A stretch of 64,000 nt of DNA, from positions 310,001 through 374,000 of the forward strand of contig NZ_MASJ01000001.1 of NCBI RefSeq assembly GCF_001700315.1. Reading direction: 5' to 3'. Below, in pieces: positions 10,073 to 19,324 of the stretch. This DNA comes from Caryophanon tenue (lineage in GTDB: Bacteria; Bacillota; Bacilli; Bacillales_A; Planococcaceae). The translations under genes were made by a program, and so were the position numbers. The notes below the pieces were generated by a model, which did no database searches, was not told where the DNA came from, and saw nothing but the letters and a program-made list of their open reading frames with translations. Within the stretch, counting starts at the first letter, position 1; each line of letters opens with the position of its first letter.

Positions 10073-10417
10073 CTATACCGATAATAATTGTTGTTTATGC
10101 AATAAAGTATTAATTTTTTGGAAGGCGTGTCCAATTTGTAATGTAAAGCAATCAGGACAAGAGGTTTTAATCATTTGTAAAAATTGCCGTACAATATGTA
10201 ATTGTATCGGTGATAATTGCTGTAAAACGTCACAATGTTTACATTTTCCGTGCGCATTTGTTGAAAAGTCTTGCATAAAATCGACGAACGTAATATTGCG
10301 AAAGCTTGGGTCTTCTAAGCTTTTAACCATGCGCATCGCAAACGATAAATGCTCATGCTGGAACGCTTGTTGGACAGAGCGACTAAATGCCGCTACTGAA
10401 GGTGTCAGTAATTGCAT
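10073..10417 (-). CDS. Hypothetical small protein with two CxxC pairs
   Basis: A 114-residue soluble protein I do not recognise. Two motifs, CKHC (about residues 59-62) and CPDC (about 87-90), could form a zinc site. The ATG has AAAGGAG upstream at a 10-bp spacing. It converges on the IclR gene and shares the terminator at 10008-10053. Upstream it diverges from the choice-of-anchor gene. Coding status rests on the ribosome site, the well-placed terminator and the paired cysteines. Confidence 0.6.
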   Translation of the reverse strand: MQLLTPSVAAFSRSVQQAFQHEHLSFAMRMVKSLEDPSFRNITFVDFMQDFSTNAHGKCKHCDVLQQLSPIQLHIVRQFLQMIKTSCPDCFTLQIGHAFQKINTLLHKQQLLSV

Positions 10418-10492
10418 TGATAGGTCTCTCCTTTATTTTAAAATGCATGTATTATCATATACCCTTTTTCCAAAATAATAAACGTAGTGCTT

Positions 10493-10546
10493 TTTACAAA
10501 TATTTTACATGTTCTTTAAATGAATCATATACATGTTCGTTACACT
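10493..10546 (+). promoter_or_regulatory. Candidate Pho box and -10 upstream of the SLH choice-of-anchor gene
   Basis: TTTACA (10493), TTTACA (10504), TTTAAA (10515) and CATATA (10526) repeat at exact 11-bp steps, the PhoP direct-repeat pattern TT(A/T/C)ACA with 5-bp spacers. A -10 TACACT (10541-10546) starts 9 bp after the last repeat. The pstS promoter has the same geometry. Confidence 0.7.
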
Positions 10547-10578
10547 GACAAAAGATGATTAGAGGAGGCTATGTACAA

Positions 10579-12624
10579 ATGAAAAAGGGTATTTGGGCAT
10601 TTGGTGTTATGACGGCATTAACAACAACTTGGGGGGCAACACAAACAGAGGCTATGATGTTAGTAGAACAAGAAAGATACAACTCAGGTGTACAAAATGA
10701 AGATGGTGGTACGACGGAAATTGTGTCGTACAATACACATAACGACATGATTTATGTTGTGAATGGTACAACGAAAAAGGTAGAAGCGTTGCAACGTGGT
10801 GCGATGGATAAGCCGGTATTATCGATTGATTTAGCACAGGCGTTACGCGATGTGAAACCAGACTTTACATACGGTGATTTATCGAGTGTGAGTGTATCCC
10901 CAACAACGAATATGATTGCGGTTGCTGTACAAGCAGCAAGCTATGATGAAGCTGGCTTAGCGGTGATTTTAGATGCAGAAGGTAATATTTTACACGCAAT
11001 TGAAGCGGGTATTCAACCTGATAATATTACATTTACACCAGACGGTACAAAAATTTTAGTGGCAAATGAAGGCGAACCGCGTGAAGGCTATGACGCACCT
11101 GCAGTTGACCCACAAGGTACAATTACAGTTATCGACGTAACGAATGATATGACGGCACAGCATTTAACATTCGAAGCATTCGATACGGAAACGGCGCGTC
11201 AACAATTAGCAGATGCAGGTGTCATTATGAAAGAACATACAGCACCTTCTGTTGATTTAGAGCCAGAATACATTGCTGTTGCAGAGACAAGCGATGTTGC
11301 ATATGTGGCATTACAAGAAAATAATGCGGTCGCAACGATTGACTTAAAAGCTGGCAAAATTATTGATGTCAAAGGGCTTGGTGAAAAAGATCATTCACAG
11401 CCGGAGAATGCACTTGATATTCACAAAGACGATGTTATTAACATTGCACCAGCACCGTATAAAGGGTTATATATGCCAGACGGGATGGCTGTTTACACAG
11501 TTGCGGGGAAAAACTATATCGTGACAGCAAATGAAGGCGATGCACGTGAATGGGGTACACATATTAATGAGCGAGAAATCGAAATTGATGGCAACGAAAT
11601 TGTGTTTTTTGACCCGACAGAATATGACGGTGTGAATAAAGAAGCGCAATATATTTTTGGCGGACGTTCATTCTCGATTTTTGATGCAGCGACAATGGAA
11701 TTAGTATTTGATAGCGGCAGCGACTTTGAACGTATTACAGCGCAACGTTTCCCACAACATTTCAATGCCAATAACACAAATGTTAAGCTTGATAATCGCA
11801 GTGGCAAAAAAGGGCCGGAACCAGAAGATGTGAAACTTGGCGAAGTGAACGGCAAAATTTATGCCTTTATCGGACTAGAGCGTATTGGTGGGGTCATGAT
11901 GTATGATATTACAACACCAGCGCAAAGTAAGTTTGTTGATTATATTAGTACACGTGATGTAAGTGAGGATATAGCAGGTGATGTATCACCAGAAGGCTTA
12001 GCATTTATTGGTGGGGATAAGCCGACACTTGTTGTCGGACATGAGGTGAGTGGTACGGTAACAACATTTGCAATTACCGATAAACCAGCAATGCCAGCAC
12101 CGACATTTACAGATATCAGCAATAACTGGGCGAAAGCATCGATTGAGCGTGTGTACGAGGCAGGCTTAATGAAAGGCGTATCATCCGCGAAGTTTGCGCC
12201 GCAACAAGTGATGACACGCGCACAAGTCGCTGTAACATTACAGCGCTATACGAAAGGCATGGTTACACAGACGCCTGAAGTGAAGGATATTCCTGATAAT
12301 GCGCATTATGCGTCTGCTGTACAATGGGCACTTTATACGCGTGTACTAACAGCAACGAATGAGCAAGTACAGCCAGGAAAAGCGATTACACGTGCAGATT
12401 TTGCGGTTGCTTTATATGAAGTGTTACAAATGCAAGGCAAGCGATTTACAAATGAAGCGGCAAGTTATACGGATATCGAAGCCGTAACCCTGCAACAACG
12501 CACAGCGATTGCGGCATTACAACAAGCGGGCATTATGCAAGGCAATGGCGATACATTCCGTCCGAACGGCACAATGACGCGCGCGCACGTAGCGACGGTG
12601 TTAGCGCGTTTAATTGAAAAATAG
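10579..12624 (+). CDS. Exported choice-of-anchor I protein with three SLH repeats
   Basis: Surface protein of 681 residues. A signal peptide (MKKGIWAFGVMTALTTTWGA) leads into a large beta-propeller-like choice-of-anchor I domain (about residues 30-515) with ILVANEGEPREGYD, GLYMPDGMAVY, YIVTANEGDAREWG and GPEPEDVKLGEVNGK. Three SLH repeats fill the C terminus (about 520-681), starting FTDISNNWAKASIERVYEAG. ATG 10579 has AGAGGAGG 10 bp upstream; the frame begins earlier at 10555 but that ATG has no site. The domain often occurs near or fused to secreted phosphatases or nucleotidases; with the Pho box upstream, a phosphate-scavenging or starvation role is inferred, not shown. Confidence 0.85.
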   Translation: MKKGIWAFGVMTALTTTWGATQTEAMMLVEQERYNSGVQNEDGGTTEIVSYNTHNDMIYVVNGTTKKVEALQRGAMDKPVLSIDLAQALRDVKPDFTYGDLSSVSVSPTTNMIAVAVQAASYDEAGLAVILDAEGNILHAIEAGIQPDNITFTPDGTKILVANEGEPREGYDAPAVDPQGTITVIDVTNDMTAQHLTFEAFDTETARQQLADAGVIMKEHTAPSVDLEPEYIAVAETSDVAYVALQENNAVATIDLKAGKIIDVKGLGEKDHSQPENALDIHKDDVINIAPAPYKGLYMPDGMAVYTVAGKNYIVTANEGDAREWGTHINEREIEIDGNEIVFFDPTEYDGVNKEAQYIFGGRSFSIFDAATMELVFDSGSDFERITAQRFPQHFNANNTNVKLDNRSGKKGPEPEDVKLGEVNGKIYAFIGLERIGGVMMYDITTPAQSKFVDYISTRDVSEDIAGDVSPEGLAFIGGDKPTLVVGHEVSGTVTTFAITDKPAMPAPTFTDISNNWAKASIERVYEAGLMKGVSSAKFAPQQVMTRAQVAVTLQRYTKGMVTQTPEVKDIPDNAHYASAVQWALYTRVLTATNEQVQPGKAITRADFAVALYEVLQMQGKRFTNEAASYTDIEAVTLQQRTAIAALQQAGIMQGNGDTFRPNGTMTRAHVATVLARLIEK

Positions 12625-12731
12625 TGCTGGAAAAATTCCATCTATTTATGGTATGCTGAAGTGTATGCGAAATCCGCATAAAAGGCTATCAGTGATATCC
12701 TGCAAATATACATGATAGGTGGAAGACAGAA

Positions 12732-13691
12732 ATGGAATACCAAGTACTATTATATTATCATTACACAAAAATCGAAGACCCAGAAGCATTTGCAGCAAAG
12801 CATTTAGCGGACTGTAAAGAAATCGGCTTATTAGGGCGAATTTTAGTTGCGCACGAAGGGATTAACGGTACAGTATCGGGCACAATTGAACAAACAGAAA
12901 AATACGCAGAAATGATGCAAAACGATCCTGTATTTGAAGGAATTGTTTTCAAAATTGACTCAGCGGAGCACCACGCATTCAAAAAGATGCACGTGCGCCC
13001 ACGTCCAGAGCTTGTAAACTTAAGCTTAGAAAACGATATTAACCCACATGAAATTACAGGTGATTATTTATCACCGGCTGAATTTATGGAAGAAATGCAA
13101 AAAGAAGATACAATCATTTTAGATGTGCGTAATAACTATGAGTATGAAGTAGGTCACTTCCGTGGCGCAATTATGCCAGATGTTGAAACTTTCCGTGACA
13201 CGCCGCAATGGGTGCTTGAAAATAAGCATTTATTTGAAGGTAAACGCGTTTTAACATATTGTACAGGTGGTATTCGCTGTGAAAAATTCTCAGGCTGGTT
13301 AAAGCGTGAAGGTATCGGTGAATCTGTCGGACAATTACACGGCGGTGTGGCGACATATGCCAAAGATGAAGAAACAAAAGGTCAATTATGGGACGGTCAA
13401 ATGTACGTTTTTGATGAGCGTTTAACAGTGCCGATTAACCAAGTTGAACATGTAATCGTTGGTAAGGACCACTTTGATGGTACACCTTGTGAGCGTTGCA
13501 TGAACTGTTCGAACCCACAATGTAATAAAAAGATTATTGCCTCTGAGGAAAACGAACATAAACATTTAGGTGGCTGTACGATTGAATGTACATTAAGCCC
13601 AAATAACCGTTATGTAGCAAAGCATGGTTTAACACAAGAAGAAGTGGCAGAACGTGTAGCGGCATTACAACAAGAATACGCACAAGTGTAA
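12732..13691 (+). CDS. trhO: tRNA uridine(34) hydroxylase, rhodanese family
   Basis: Oxygen-dependent 5-hydroxylation of wobble U34 in tRNA (family TrhO/YbfQ/YceA). The 319-residue protein has an N-terminal ferredoxin-like domain ([17 protein letters not shown]), a rhodanese domain with the active Cys in [16 protein letters not shown] (about residues 178-193), and a C-terminal Cys-rich segment [22 protein letters not shown] precedes ATG 12732. It is a single-gene unit closed by the terminator at 13693-13742. Confidence 0.92.
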   Translation: MEYQVLLYYHYTKIEDPEAFAAKHLADCKEIGLLGRILVAHEGINGTVSGTIEQTEKYAEMMQNDPVFEGIVFKIDSAEHHAFKKMHVRPRPELVNLSLENDINPHEITGDYLSPAEFMEEMQKEDTIILDVRNNYEYEVGHFRGAIMPDVETFRDTPQWVLENKHLFEGKRVLTYCTGGIRCEKFSGWLKREGIGESVGQLHGGVATYAKDEETKGQLWDGQMYVFDERLTVPINQVEHVIVGKDHFDGTPCERCMNCSNPQCNKKIIASEENEHKHLGGCTIECTLSPNNRYVAKHGLTQEEVAERVAALQQEYAQV

Positions 13692-13692
13692 T

Positions 13693-13742
13693 AAAAAAGC
13701 GAGCAGTGAAGAGGAACATTACCTTTTCACTGCTCGTTTTTA
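13693..13742 (+). terminator. Terminator of trhO
   Basis: CGAGCAGTGAA (13700-13710) pairs with TTCACTGCTCG (13726-13736), A-run before and T5 after. Confidence 0.88.
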
Positions 13743-13789
13743 TTGACGCAATAACAAAAGAGCATGTGTATAATTTGTGTAGAGCAAGA

Positions 13790-13823
13790 AAACACCCTTT
13801 CGAAAATTTTCGAAAGGGTGTTT
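13790..13823. terminator. Perfect 34-bp palindrome, terminator of glyS
   Basis: AAACACCCTTTCGAAAA is directly followed by its exact complement. It lies 23 bp past the glyS stop on the minus strand. Confidence 0.85.
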
Positions 13824-13846
13824 GTGCTTACGTAAATAATCGTGGA

Positions 13847-15232
13847 TTAAAATTGTAAGTGAGACTCGATATACGCTTTTACGTCTGCGATTGGCATACG
13901 TACTTGCTCCATTGAATCGCGGTGACGTACTGTTACTTGACCGTCTTCTTTAGAATCGAAATCGTATGTGATACAGAATGGTGTACCGATTTCGTCTTGA
14001 CGACGGTAACGTTTACCGATTGATTGAGACTCATCGAAGTCTACTGGGAATGATTTGCGTAGGTCAGCCCATACGTCACCAGCTTCTTCTGATAATTTTT
14101 TTGATAATGGTAATACAGCTGCTTTAAATGGTGCTAAAGCAGGGTGGAAGCGTAATACTGTACGTACATCGCCGCCTTCTAGCTCTTCTTCATCAAATGC
14201 ATCGCAAAGGAAGGCAAGTGTTACACGGTCAGCACCTAAAGATGGCTCGATGCAGTATGGCACGTAACGCTCGTTTGTCGTTTGGTCGATGTATGTGAAG
14301 TCTTCACCAGAATGCTCCATATGTTGTTTTAAGTCGAAGTCTGTACGGTCAGCGATACCCCAAAGCTCGCCCCAACCGAATGGGAAGCGGAATTCGATAT
14401 CTGTTGTTGCGTTAGAGTAGTGTGATAACTCATCGTCTTCGTGGTCACGTAAACGCATAGACTCTTCTTTCATGCCTAAGTTTAATAACCAGTTTTTACA
14501 AAATTCTTTCCAATATGCATGCCACTCAAGGTCTTCACCTGGTTTACAGAAGAATTCAAGTTCCATTTGTTCGAATTCACGTGTACGGAATGTGAAGTTA
14601 CCTGGTGTAATTTCGTTACGGAATGATTTACCAACTTGCGCAATACCAAATGGCATCTTTTTACGCATTGAGCGTTGTACGTTTTTAAAGTTTACAAAGA
14701 TCCCTTGTGCTGTTTCAGGACGTAAGAAAATTTCGTTTGTAGAAGATTCTGTTACACCTTGGAATGTTTTGAACATTAAGTTGAATTGACGAATATCTGT
14801 CCAGTCAGCTTTGTCACACTCTGGGCATGTTACTGATAGCTCTTCCATTTTTGCTTTCATTTGGTCGAATGTCATACCGTCAACGATAATTTCTTCGCCC
14901 GTTTGTGCAAGGTTTGCATCTTCAATTAATTTGTCAGCACGGTGACGCGCTTTACATGCTTTACAGTCGATCATTGGGTCGTTGAAGTTACCAACATGAC
15001 CTGATGCAACCCATGCTTTTGGATTCATTAAAATAGCAGCGTCTAAACCTACGTTGTGCTCAGACTCCTGTACGAATTTTTGCCACCATGCTTTTTTTAC
15101 GTTGTTTTTAAGTTCAACACCTAGTGGACCGTAATCCCATGTGTTAGCTAAACCACCATAAATTTCAGAACCTGGGAAGACGAAACCACGTTGTTTTGCG
15201 ATTGATACGATTGTTTCCATTGTTTTTGCCAT
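13847..15232 (-). CDS. glyS: Glycyl-tRNA synthetase, single-chain type
   Basis: Charges tRNA-Gly. This is the 461-residue homodimeric class II enzyme, not the alpha2-beta2 GlyQ-GlyS of B. subtilis. Class II motif 2 region: [20 protein letters not shown]; motif 3: [15 protein letters not shown]; a C-terminal anticodon-binding domain follows ([17 protein letters not shown], with [19 protein letters not shown]). Start ATG 15232 ([16 protein letters not shown]) has AGAGGAGG 9 bp upstream; the frame stays open further 5' into the T-box leader. It occupies the recO-ccpN slot held by glyQ-glyS in B. subtilis but on the opposite strand. Confidence 0.96.
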   Translation of the reverse strand: MAKTMETIVSIAKQRGFVFPGSEIYGGLANTWDYGPLGVELKNNVKKAWWQKFVQESEHNVGLDAAILMNPKAWVASGHVGNFNDPMIDCKACKARHRADKLIEDANLAQTGEEIIVDGMTFDQMKAKMEELSVTCPECDKADWTDIRQFNLMFKTFQGVTESSTNEIFLRPETAQGIFVNFKNVQRSMRKKMPFGIAQVGKSFRNEITPGNFTFRTREFEQMELEFFCKPGEDLEWHAYWKEFCKNWLLNLGMKEESMRLRDHEDDELSHYSNATTDIEFRFPFGWGELWGIADRTDFDLKQHMEHSGEDFTYIDQTTNERYVPYCIEPSLGADRVTLAFLCDAFDEEELEGGDVRTVLRFHPALAPFKAAVLPLSKKLSEEAGDVWADLRKSFPVDFDESQSIGKRYRRQDEIGTPFCITYDFDSKEDGQVTVRHRDSMEQVRMPIADVKAYIESHLQF

Positions 15233-15249
15233 GAAAATGACCTCCTCTA

Positions 15250-15545
15250 AAATTGTGTGAAAAAACTGAAAAGCACCCGTCTCTGGGCACTTAACATGCC
15301 CAGGGACGAGTGCTATGACCCGCGGTTCCACCCTGATTGATATAAACGTCTAATCCGAATCAAAAATGATTGGTTCATATACATTGAATTGTTTGAATAT
15401 TCATGTATGTTGTTTATATCCTCTTTTATAAAAATTGGCTCTGGGGTGCCTTTTCACTTATGATACAGGCTTTCACCATCCCTGCTCGCTTCGCTTATAA
15501 GTTACTTATTAAAATCCCTTCATCGCCTCATATGCAATTTGTATA
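15250..15545 (-). promoter_or_regulatory. T-box riboswitch, glycine-specific, of glyS
   Basis: On the minus strand AGGGTGGAACCGCGG (15320-15334) is the T-box. It is followed by a long terminator: stem arms at 15272-15289 and 15297-15314 with a T-rich tail to about 15260. The specifier loop upstream reads AAAAGGCACC with GGC (Gly) at 15448-15450. Uncharged tRNA-Gly should induce glyS. Confidence 0.93.
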
Positions 15546-15569
15546 CAAAAAACTTTGTAACATGGTATC

Positions 15570-15598
15570 ATTGTAACACGGTAAACTTTTCTTCGCAA
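15570..15598 (-). promoter_or_regulatory. Promoter of the glyS T-box transcript
   Basis: Minus strand TTGCGA (15593-15598), a 17-bp spacer, TACAAT (15570-15575). It lies just upstream of the T-box leader. Confidence 0.6.
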
Positions 15599-15609
15599 TA
15601 CGTGAAGAA

Positions 15610-15623
15610 TTAGTATATACTAA
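15610..15623. promoter_or_regulatory. 14-bp perfect palindrome upstream of ccpN
   Basis: TTAGTATATACTAA lies about 40 bp before the ccpN start and about 12 bp beyond the -35 of the divergent glyS promoter. It could be an operator or simply an AT-rich -10 region (TATACT inside it). Confidence 0.3.
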
Positions 15624-15660
15624 ATGAGAAAAGTATAACACATTATAATAGATTGAGGCG

Positions 15661-16299
15661 GTGAGTCCAATAGAACTCAATAAACGTCAAGAAGACATTT
15701 TACAAATCGTGAAAGAAAACGGCCCTATCACAGGCGAACAAATTGCAGATCGTCTCGGATTAACGCGCGCAACATTGCGCCCAGACTTAGCAATTTTGAC
15801 GATGGCAGGCTTTTTGGATGCCCGTCCACGTGTTGGGTATTTTTATGCTGGCAAAAAAACAACAGGTGCATTAACAGAAAATATGTTAAGCCTAAAGGTG
15901 AAAGATTTTATGTCGATGCCGATTGTTGTTTCTGAAAATATGACGGTGTATGACGCGATTTGTCATATGTTTTTAGAAGATGTCGGAACATTATTTGTCG
16001 TGGATAAACAGATGCGTCTAGCAGGTGTATTATCACGAAAAGACCTATTGCGTACAAGCATTGGGTCACAAGATTTAAATAGCATTCCGGTGCATATCAT
16101 CATGACACGTATGCCGAATATTGCATACTGTACAAAAGGTGATCCACTAATTGCGACGGCGAAAAAATTAATTGAACGTGAAGTAGACTCTTTACCGGTA
16201 ATTGTTGAGCAAGAAGATGGTTTAGAGATTATTGGTCGTTTAACAAAAACAAGTATTACACGAGCGTTCATTTCACTTGCAGAAACACATGAACTGTAA
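15661..16299 (+). CDS. ccpN: Gluconeogenesis repressor CcpN (HTH plus two CBS domains)
   Basis: In B. subtilis CcpN (YqzB) represses gapB and pckA during glycolysis. The 212-residue protein starts with a helix-turn-helix: NKRQEDILQIVKENGPITGE then LGLTRATLRPDLAIL. Two CBS domains follow (about residues 75-135 and 140-205; DFMSMPIVVSENMTVYDAI, HIIMTRMP). GTG 15661 is the likely start because MSPIELNKRQ matches the known N terminus, although GAGG sits only 2 bp away. ppsR follows after 12 bp, the same pair as in B. subtilis. Confidence 0.93.
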   Translation: MSPIELNKRQEDILQIVKENGPITGEQIADRLGLTRATLRPDLAILTMAGFLDARPRVGYFYAGKKTTGALTENMLSLKVKDFMSMPIVVSENMTVYDAICHMFLEDVGTLFVVDKQMRLAGVLSRKDLLRTSIGSQDLNSIPVHIIMTRMPNIAYCTKGDPLIATAKKLIEREVDSLPVIVEQEDGLEIIGRLTKTSITRAFISLAETHEL

Positions 16300-16311
16300 G
16301 GAGGACGATGT

Positions 16312-17124
16312 ATGGAGAAGCAGTTAAAGGTATTTATTGTCTCAGATTCTGTTGGTGAAACAGGCGAACACGTTGCGAAGGCGGCGATTAGTCAATTTCG
16401 ACCAATGTTGCAAGATGTAGATTTTCGGAAGTTTGCGCACATTTATACGATGGAGCATATTCATCATATTGTGAAGCTTGCACAACAACAACAAGCCATT
16501 ATTATTTACACACTCGTACACGAAAAAATGCGTCAATATATGCACGAAGAAGCGGAAAAAGCGGCACTAGATGCGATTGATGTGCTTGGTCCTATTATAT
16601 CGACTGTCGGGAAAACATTAGATGAAAAGCCGGCTGAAGAACCAGGGCTTGTATACCAGCTAGATGATGGTTATTTTAAAAAAATTGAAGCCATTGAATT
16701 TGCAGTAAAGTACGATGATGGCAAAGACCCGCGTGGTATTTTAAAAGCGGATATTGTGTTAGTCGGGGTATCGCGTACGTCGAAAACACCATTATCACAA
16801 TATTTAGCGCATAAAAAAATTAAAGTAGCAAACATTCCACTTGTGCCGGAAGTTGAACCACCAGAAGAATTGTATATGGTCGATCCGAAAAAATGTTTCG
16901 GCTTAGTGATTTCGTCAGAGAAATTACATTCGATTCGGAAGGAACGTCTTCTTGCACTTGGTTTACGTGACGATGCGATTTATGCAACGGATAATCGCAT
17001 CGAGTCAGAAATTGCGCACTTTTATCATGTTGTTGACCGTATTGGCTGTGATGTCATTGATGTCACGAATAAAGCGGTGGAAGAAACAGCGAATGATATT
17101 TTACAGCGTTTAAAATTAATATAG
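16312..17124 (+). CDS. ppsR: Pyruvate, phosphate dikinase / PEP synthase regulatory protein
   Basis: DUF299 bifunctional kinase-pyrophosphorylase family that switches pyruvate phosphate dikinase or PEP synthase by ADP-dependent phosphorylation (B. subtilis YqfL). 270 residues, the usual length; the nucleotide-binding loop reads GVSRTSKTPLSQYLA (about residues 151-165), with VSDSVGETGEHVAKAA at the N terminus. GGAGG precedes the ATG. It is co-transcribed with ccpN, fitting joint control of the pyruvate-PEP node. The family does not tell which enzyme is the target, and no target gene is in the window. Confidence 0.9.
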   Translation: MEKQLKVFIVSDSVGETGEHVAKAAISQFRPMLQDVDFRKFAHIYTMEHIHHIVKLAQQQQAIIIYTLVHEKMRQYMHEEAEKAALDAIDVLGPIISTVGKTLDEKPAEEPGLVYQLDDGYFKKIEAIEFAVKYDDGKDPRGILKADIVLVGVSRTSKTPLSQYLAHKKIKVANIPLVPEVEPPEELYMVDPKKCFGLVISSEKLHSIRKERLLALGLRDDAIYATDNRIESEIAHFYHVVDRIGCDVIDVTNKAVEETANDILQRLKLI

Positions 17125-17467
17125 CTTCGCGAACAGCTGCTCACGACGTATAACGGAATGGGCAGCGTTTTGTTGCGGGTTTTGTAACGATAATTTGTCC
17201 GTAAGATACATCGTGGGCAAATTTTTCTTTTTGTCACATATGTTTCATTTTAGAGCATATGGGAATCAATACAGCAAGCAAGAAACTTAATAAAAACGCC
17301 ATAAAAATAATAAAGCAAAAGTATGGCACAAAAATAACCATTGTTTTATAATAAGAGAATTGTGGGTAAAAAATAATAAGCTATTCATCAATGTTTTTTT
17401 GAAATTTAGCAGGAAATTGCGAAATCATATCGAATAAGTATTGATGTTAGAAATTGACGGTGATGAA
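17125..17467. other. Gap between ppsR and dnaG; terminator, no gene
   Basis: Contains the terminator at 17190-17232. AT-rich leader follows, with a TATAAT at 17347-17352 that could be the dnaG-sigA -10, though no convincing -35 was seen. The yqxD gene (DUF188) that precedes dnaG in B. subtilis is absent. Confidence 0.6.
17190..17232 (+). terminator. Terminator after ppsR
   Basis: ATTTGTCC pairs with GGGCAAAT (one G-U) followed by TTTTTCTTTTT. Confidence 0.7.
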
Positions 17468-19294
17468 ATGACACAAAAGATAGATGAACAAAAGATTGAA
17501 GAAATTCGTTCAAGTTCGGATATTGTCGACGTCATCAGTGATTATATGCATTTAACGAAGCGCGGGCGAAATTGGTTTGGATTATGTCCATTCCATCATG
17601 AGCAAAGCCCTTCGTTTTCAGTGTCGACGGACAAGCAAATATTTCACTGTTTTGGATGTGGAGCCGGTGGAAATGTTATTACATTTGTAATGGATATCGA
17701 GCAAATCGCATTTCCAGACGCAGTAGCCAAATTAGGTGACCGTGTCGGTGTTCAAGTTGAGGTTGCGCCAAAGCGAGAGGATGAAGAAGTTCAATCGCCA
17801 GAAGGTCAGCGCCATCGCCGTATGAAAGAAGCTCATCAAATTGCTGCAGAATATTATCATCATATGTTACTGCATACAGAAGATGGGGAGGAGGCACTTC
17901 AATATTTAGAAGACCGAGGTTTTAGTCAAACTTTAATTGAGGATTATCAAATAGGATATGCCTTACCAACATGGGATGGATTAACGAATTTGCTAACAGC
18001 ACGTGGCTTTGATTTAGCGGAAGTTGCAGAAAGTGGTTTGTTAATACAACGTGAGCAAGACGGTTCTTGCTTTGACCGTTTCCGGGGACGTATTATGTTT
18101 CCGATTCGTGATGAAAGTGGAAAGACGATTGCTTTTTCAGGTCGTATAATAGAAGCTTCTACATCAGAGGCGAAATATATGAATAGCCCTGAATCACCAA
18201 TTTTCCATAAAAGCCAAGTGTTTTTCAACTTAGATAAGGCACGTGCGTCGATTCGTAAGCAGCATAAGGCCATTATTATGGAGGGATTCATTGATGTATT
18301 AGCGGCTGTTCGAGCAGGGATTCCAAATGTTATCGCGACGATGGGTACTGCCTTAACACCCCAGCATGTCACAAAGCTCAAACGCTTAGTGGAGCAAGTA
18401 ATTATTTGCTATGATGGTGACGGAGCTGGGTGGGAAGCAGCGAAGCGAGCGGGGGAGTTATTGCAACAATCACGTATTAAAGCGGAAGTTGCGGTACTAC
18501 CAGAAAAATTGGACCCTGATGATTATGTGAAACAACACGGCGCTACATCTTTTAAAGAGGACATCATTGACAAGCCGCATACGTATATTGCATTTGTAAA
18601 AATGCATGCACGTCGTGGCAAAAACTTTCAATTTGACAATGATAAGATGCAGTATGTACAAGAGGTTGTCGACTTACTTGTGCACAATACGTCGCCATTA
18701 GAACGAGATTTATACATTCGCCAATTAGCGGATGAAACGAATTTATCAGAAGAAGCGATTTTAGCAACATTGCGTCAAAAAGAGTCAGACGAGGCACAGC
18801 GCTCGAAGCGACAGCAACAAAAGGAACAATTTACACCGGTTGTTGTGACGCATCAAGTGAAGTTAAACGCGACAGACCGAGCAGAACGTCGATTGCTAAG
18901 TCATATGCTTCATAATGTCAGCGTTGTGGATCGTGTACAACGGAGCACGATTCAAAGTCCATTTATACATGATGTATTTACAGCTGTTTATATTCGGTTA
19001 ATTGGGTTTTATGAGCAACATGATCGTGCCGACTACCAACGATTTATCGAGCAGCTAGAAGATATCGAGCTGCGTAAAATTGCATTGGAGTCTGCGATTG
19101 TAGAGCGAGACCCAGATCATGGGGAACAAGAAGTAACAGACTGCTTACATTACTTGAATAAAGAACGACTGCGTCAAGAAATTGAGCAAAAACAACAGCT
19201 TGCGATTGAAGCAGAAAAAATGAATGATATTATGAAAGCTGTTACGCTAGCAGAAGAAGTAAGGAAATTAAGAATTACGTATACTTCAATGTAA
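17468..19294 (+). CDS. dnaG: DNA primase
   Basis: Makes RNA primers for lagging-strand synthesis with DnaB helicase. The 608-residue protein has an N-terminal CHC2 zinc finger (CPFHHEQSPSFSV and IFHCFGCGAGG, about residues 40-67), a catalytic core with YMNSPESPIFHKSQ, TOPRIM acidic motifs EGFIDVLAA and YDGDGAG (about residues 270-325), and a C-terminal helicase-interaction domain. ATG 17468 was chosen with GGTGAT upstream; TTG 17441 and ATG 17444 would add 9 or 8 residues. It forms the classic macromolecular-synthesis operon with sigA, which starts 30 bp later. Confidence 0.95.
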   Translation: MTQKIDEQKIEEIRSSSDIVDVISDYMHLTKRGRNWFGLCPFHHEQSPSFSVSTDKQIFHCFGCGAGGNVITFVMDIEQIAFPDAVAKLGDRVGVQVEVAPKREDEEVQSPEGQRHRRMKEAHQIAAEYYHHMLLHTEDGEEALQYLEDRGFSQTLIEDYQIGYALPTWDGLTNLLTARGFDLAEVAESGLLIQREQDGSCFDRFRGRIMFPIRDESGKTIAFSGRIIEASTSEAKYMNSPESPIFHKSQVFFNLDKARASIRKQHKAIIMEGFIDVLAAVRAGIPNVIATMGTALTPQHVTKLKRLVEQVIICYDGDGAGWEAAKRAGELLQQSRIKAEVAVLPEKLDPDDYVKQHGATSFKEDIIDKPHTYIAFVKMHARRGKNFQFDNDKMQYVQEVVDLLVHNTSPLERDLYIRQLADETNLSEEAILATLRQKESDEAQRSKRQQQKEQFTPVVVTHQVKLNATDRAERRLLSHMLHNVSVVDRVQRSTIQSPFIHDVFTAVYIRLIGFYEQHDRADYQRFIEQLEDIELRKIALESAIVERDPDHGEQEVTDCLHYLNKERLRQEIEQKQQLAIEAEKMNDIMKAVTLAEEVRKLRITYTSM

Positions 19295-19324
19295 TGTGTA
19301 GAAGTGTCAGAAGGAGGAAGGTTT

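Noticed and set aside
9841-10113. Open frame of 90 codons after the IclR gene
   Set aside because: It reads through the 42-bp terminator palindrome and overlaps the repeat; no ribosome site.
13743-13774. TTGACG and TATAAT between trhO and glyS
   Set aside because: The spacer is 20 bp, too long for a normal promoter, and any transcript would end at once in the 13790 palindrome.
17347-17352. TATAAT as a dnaG promoter
   Set aside because: No acceptable -35 at 16-18 bp; mentioned only as a possibility.
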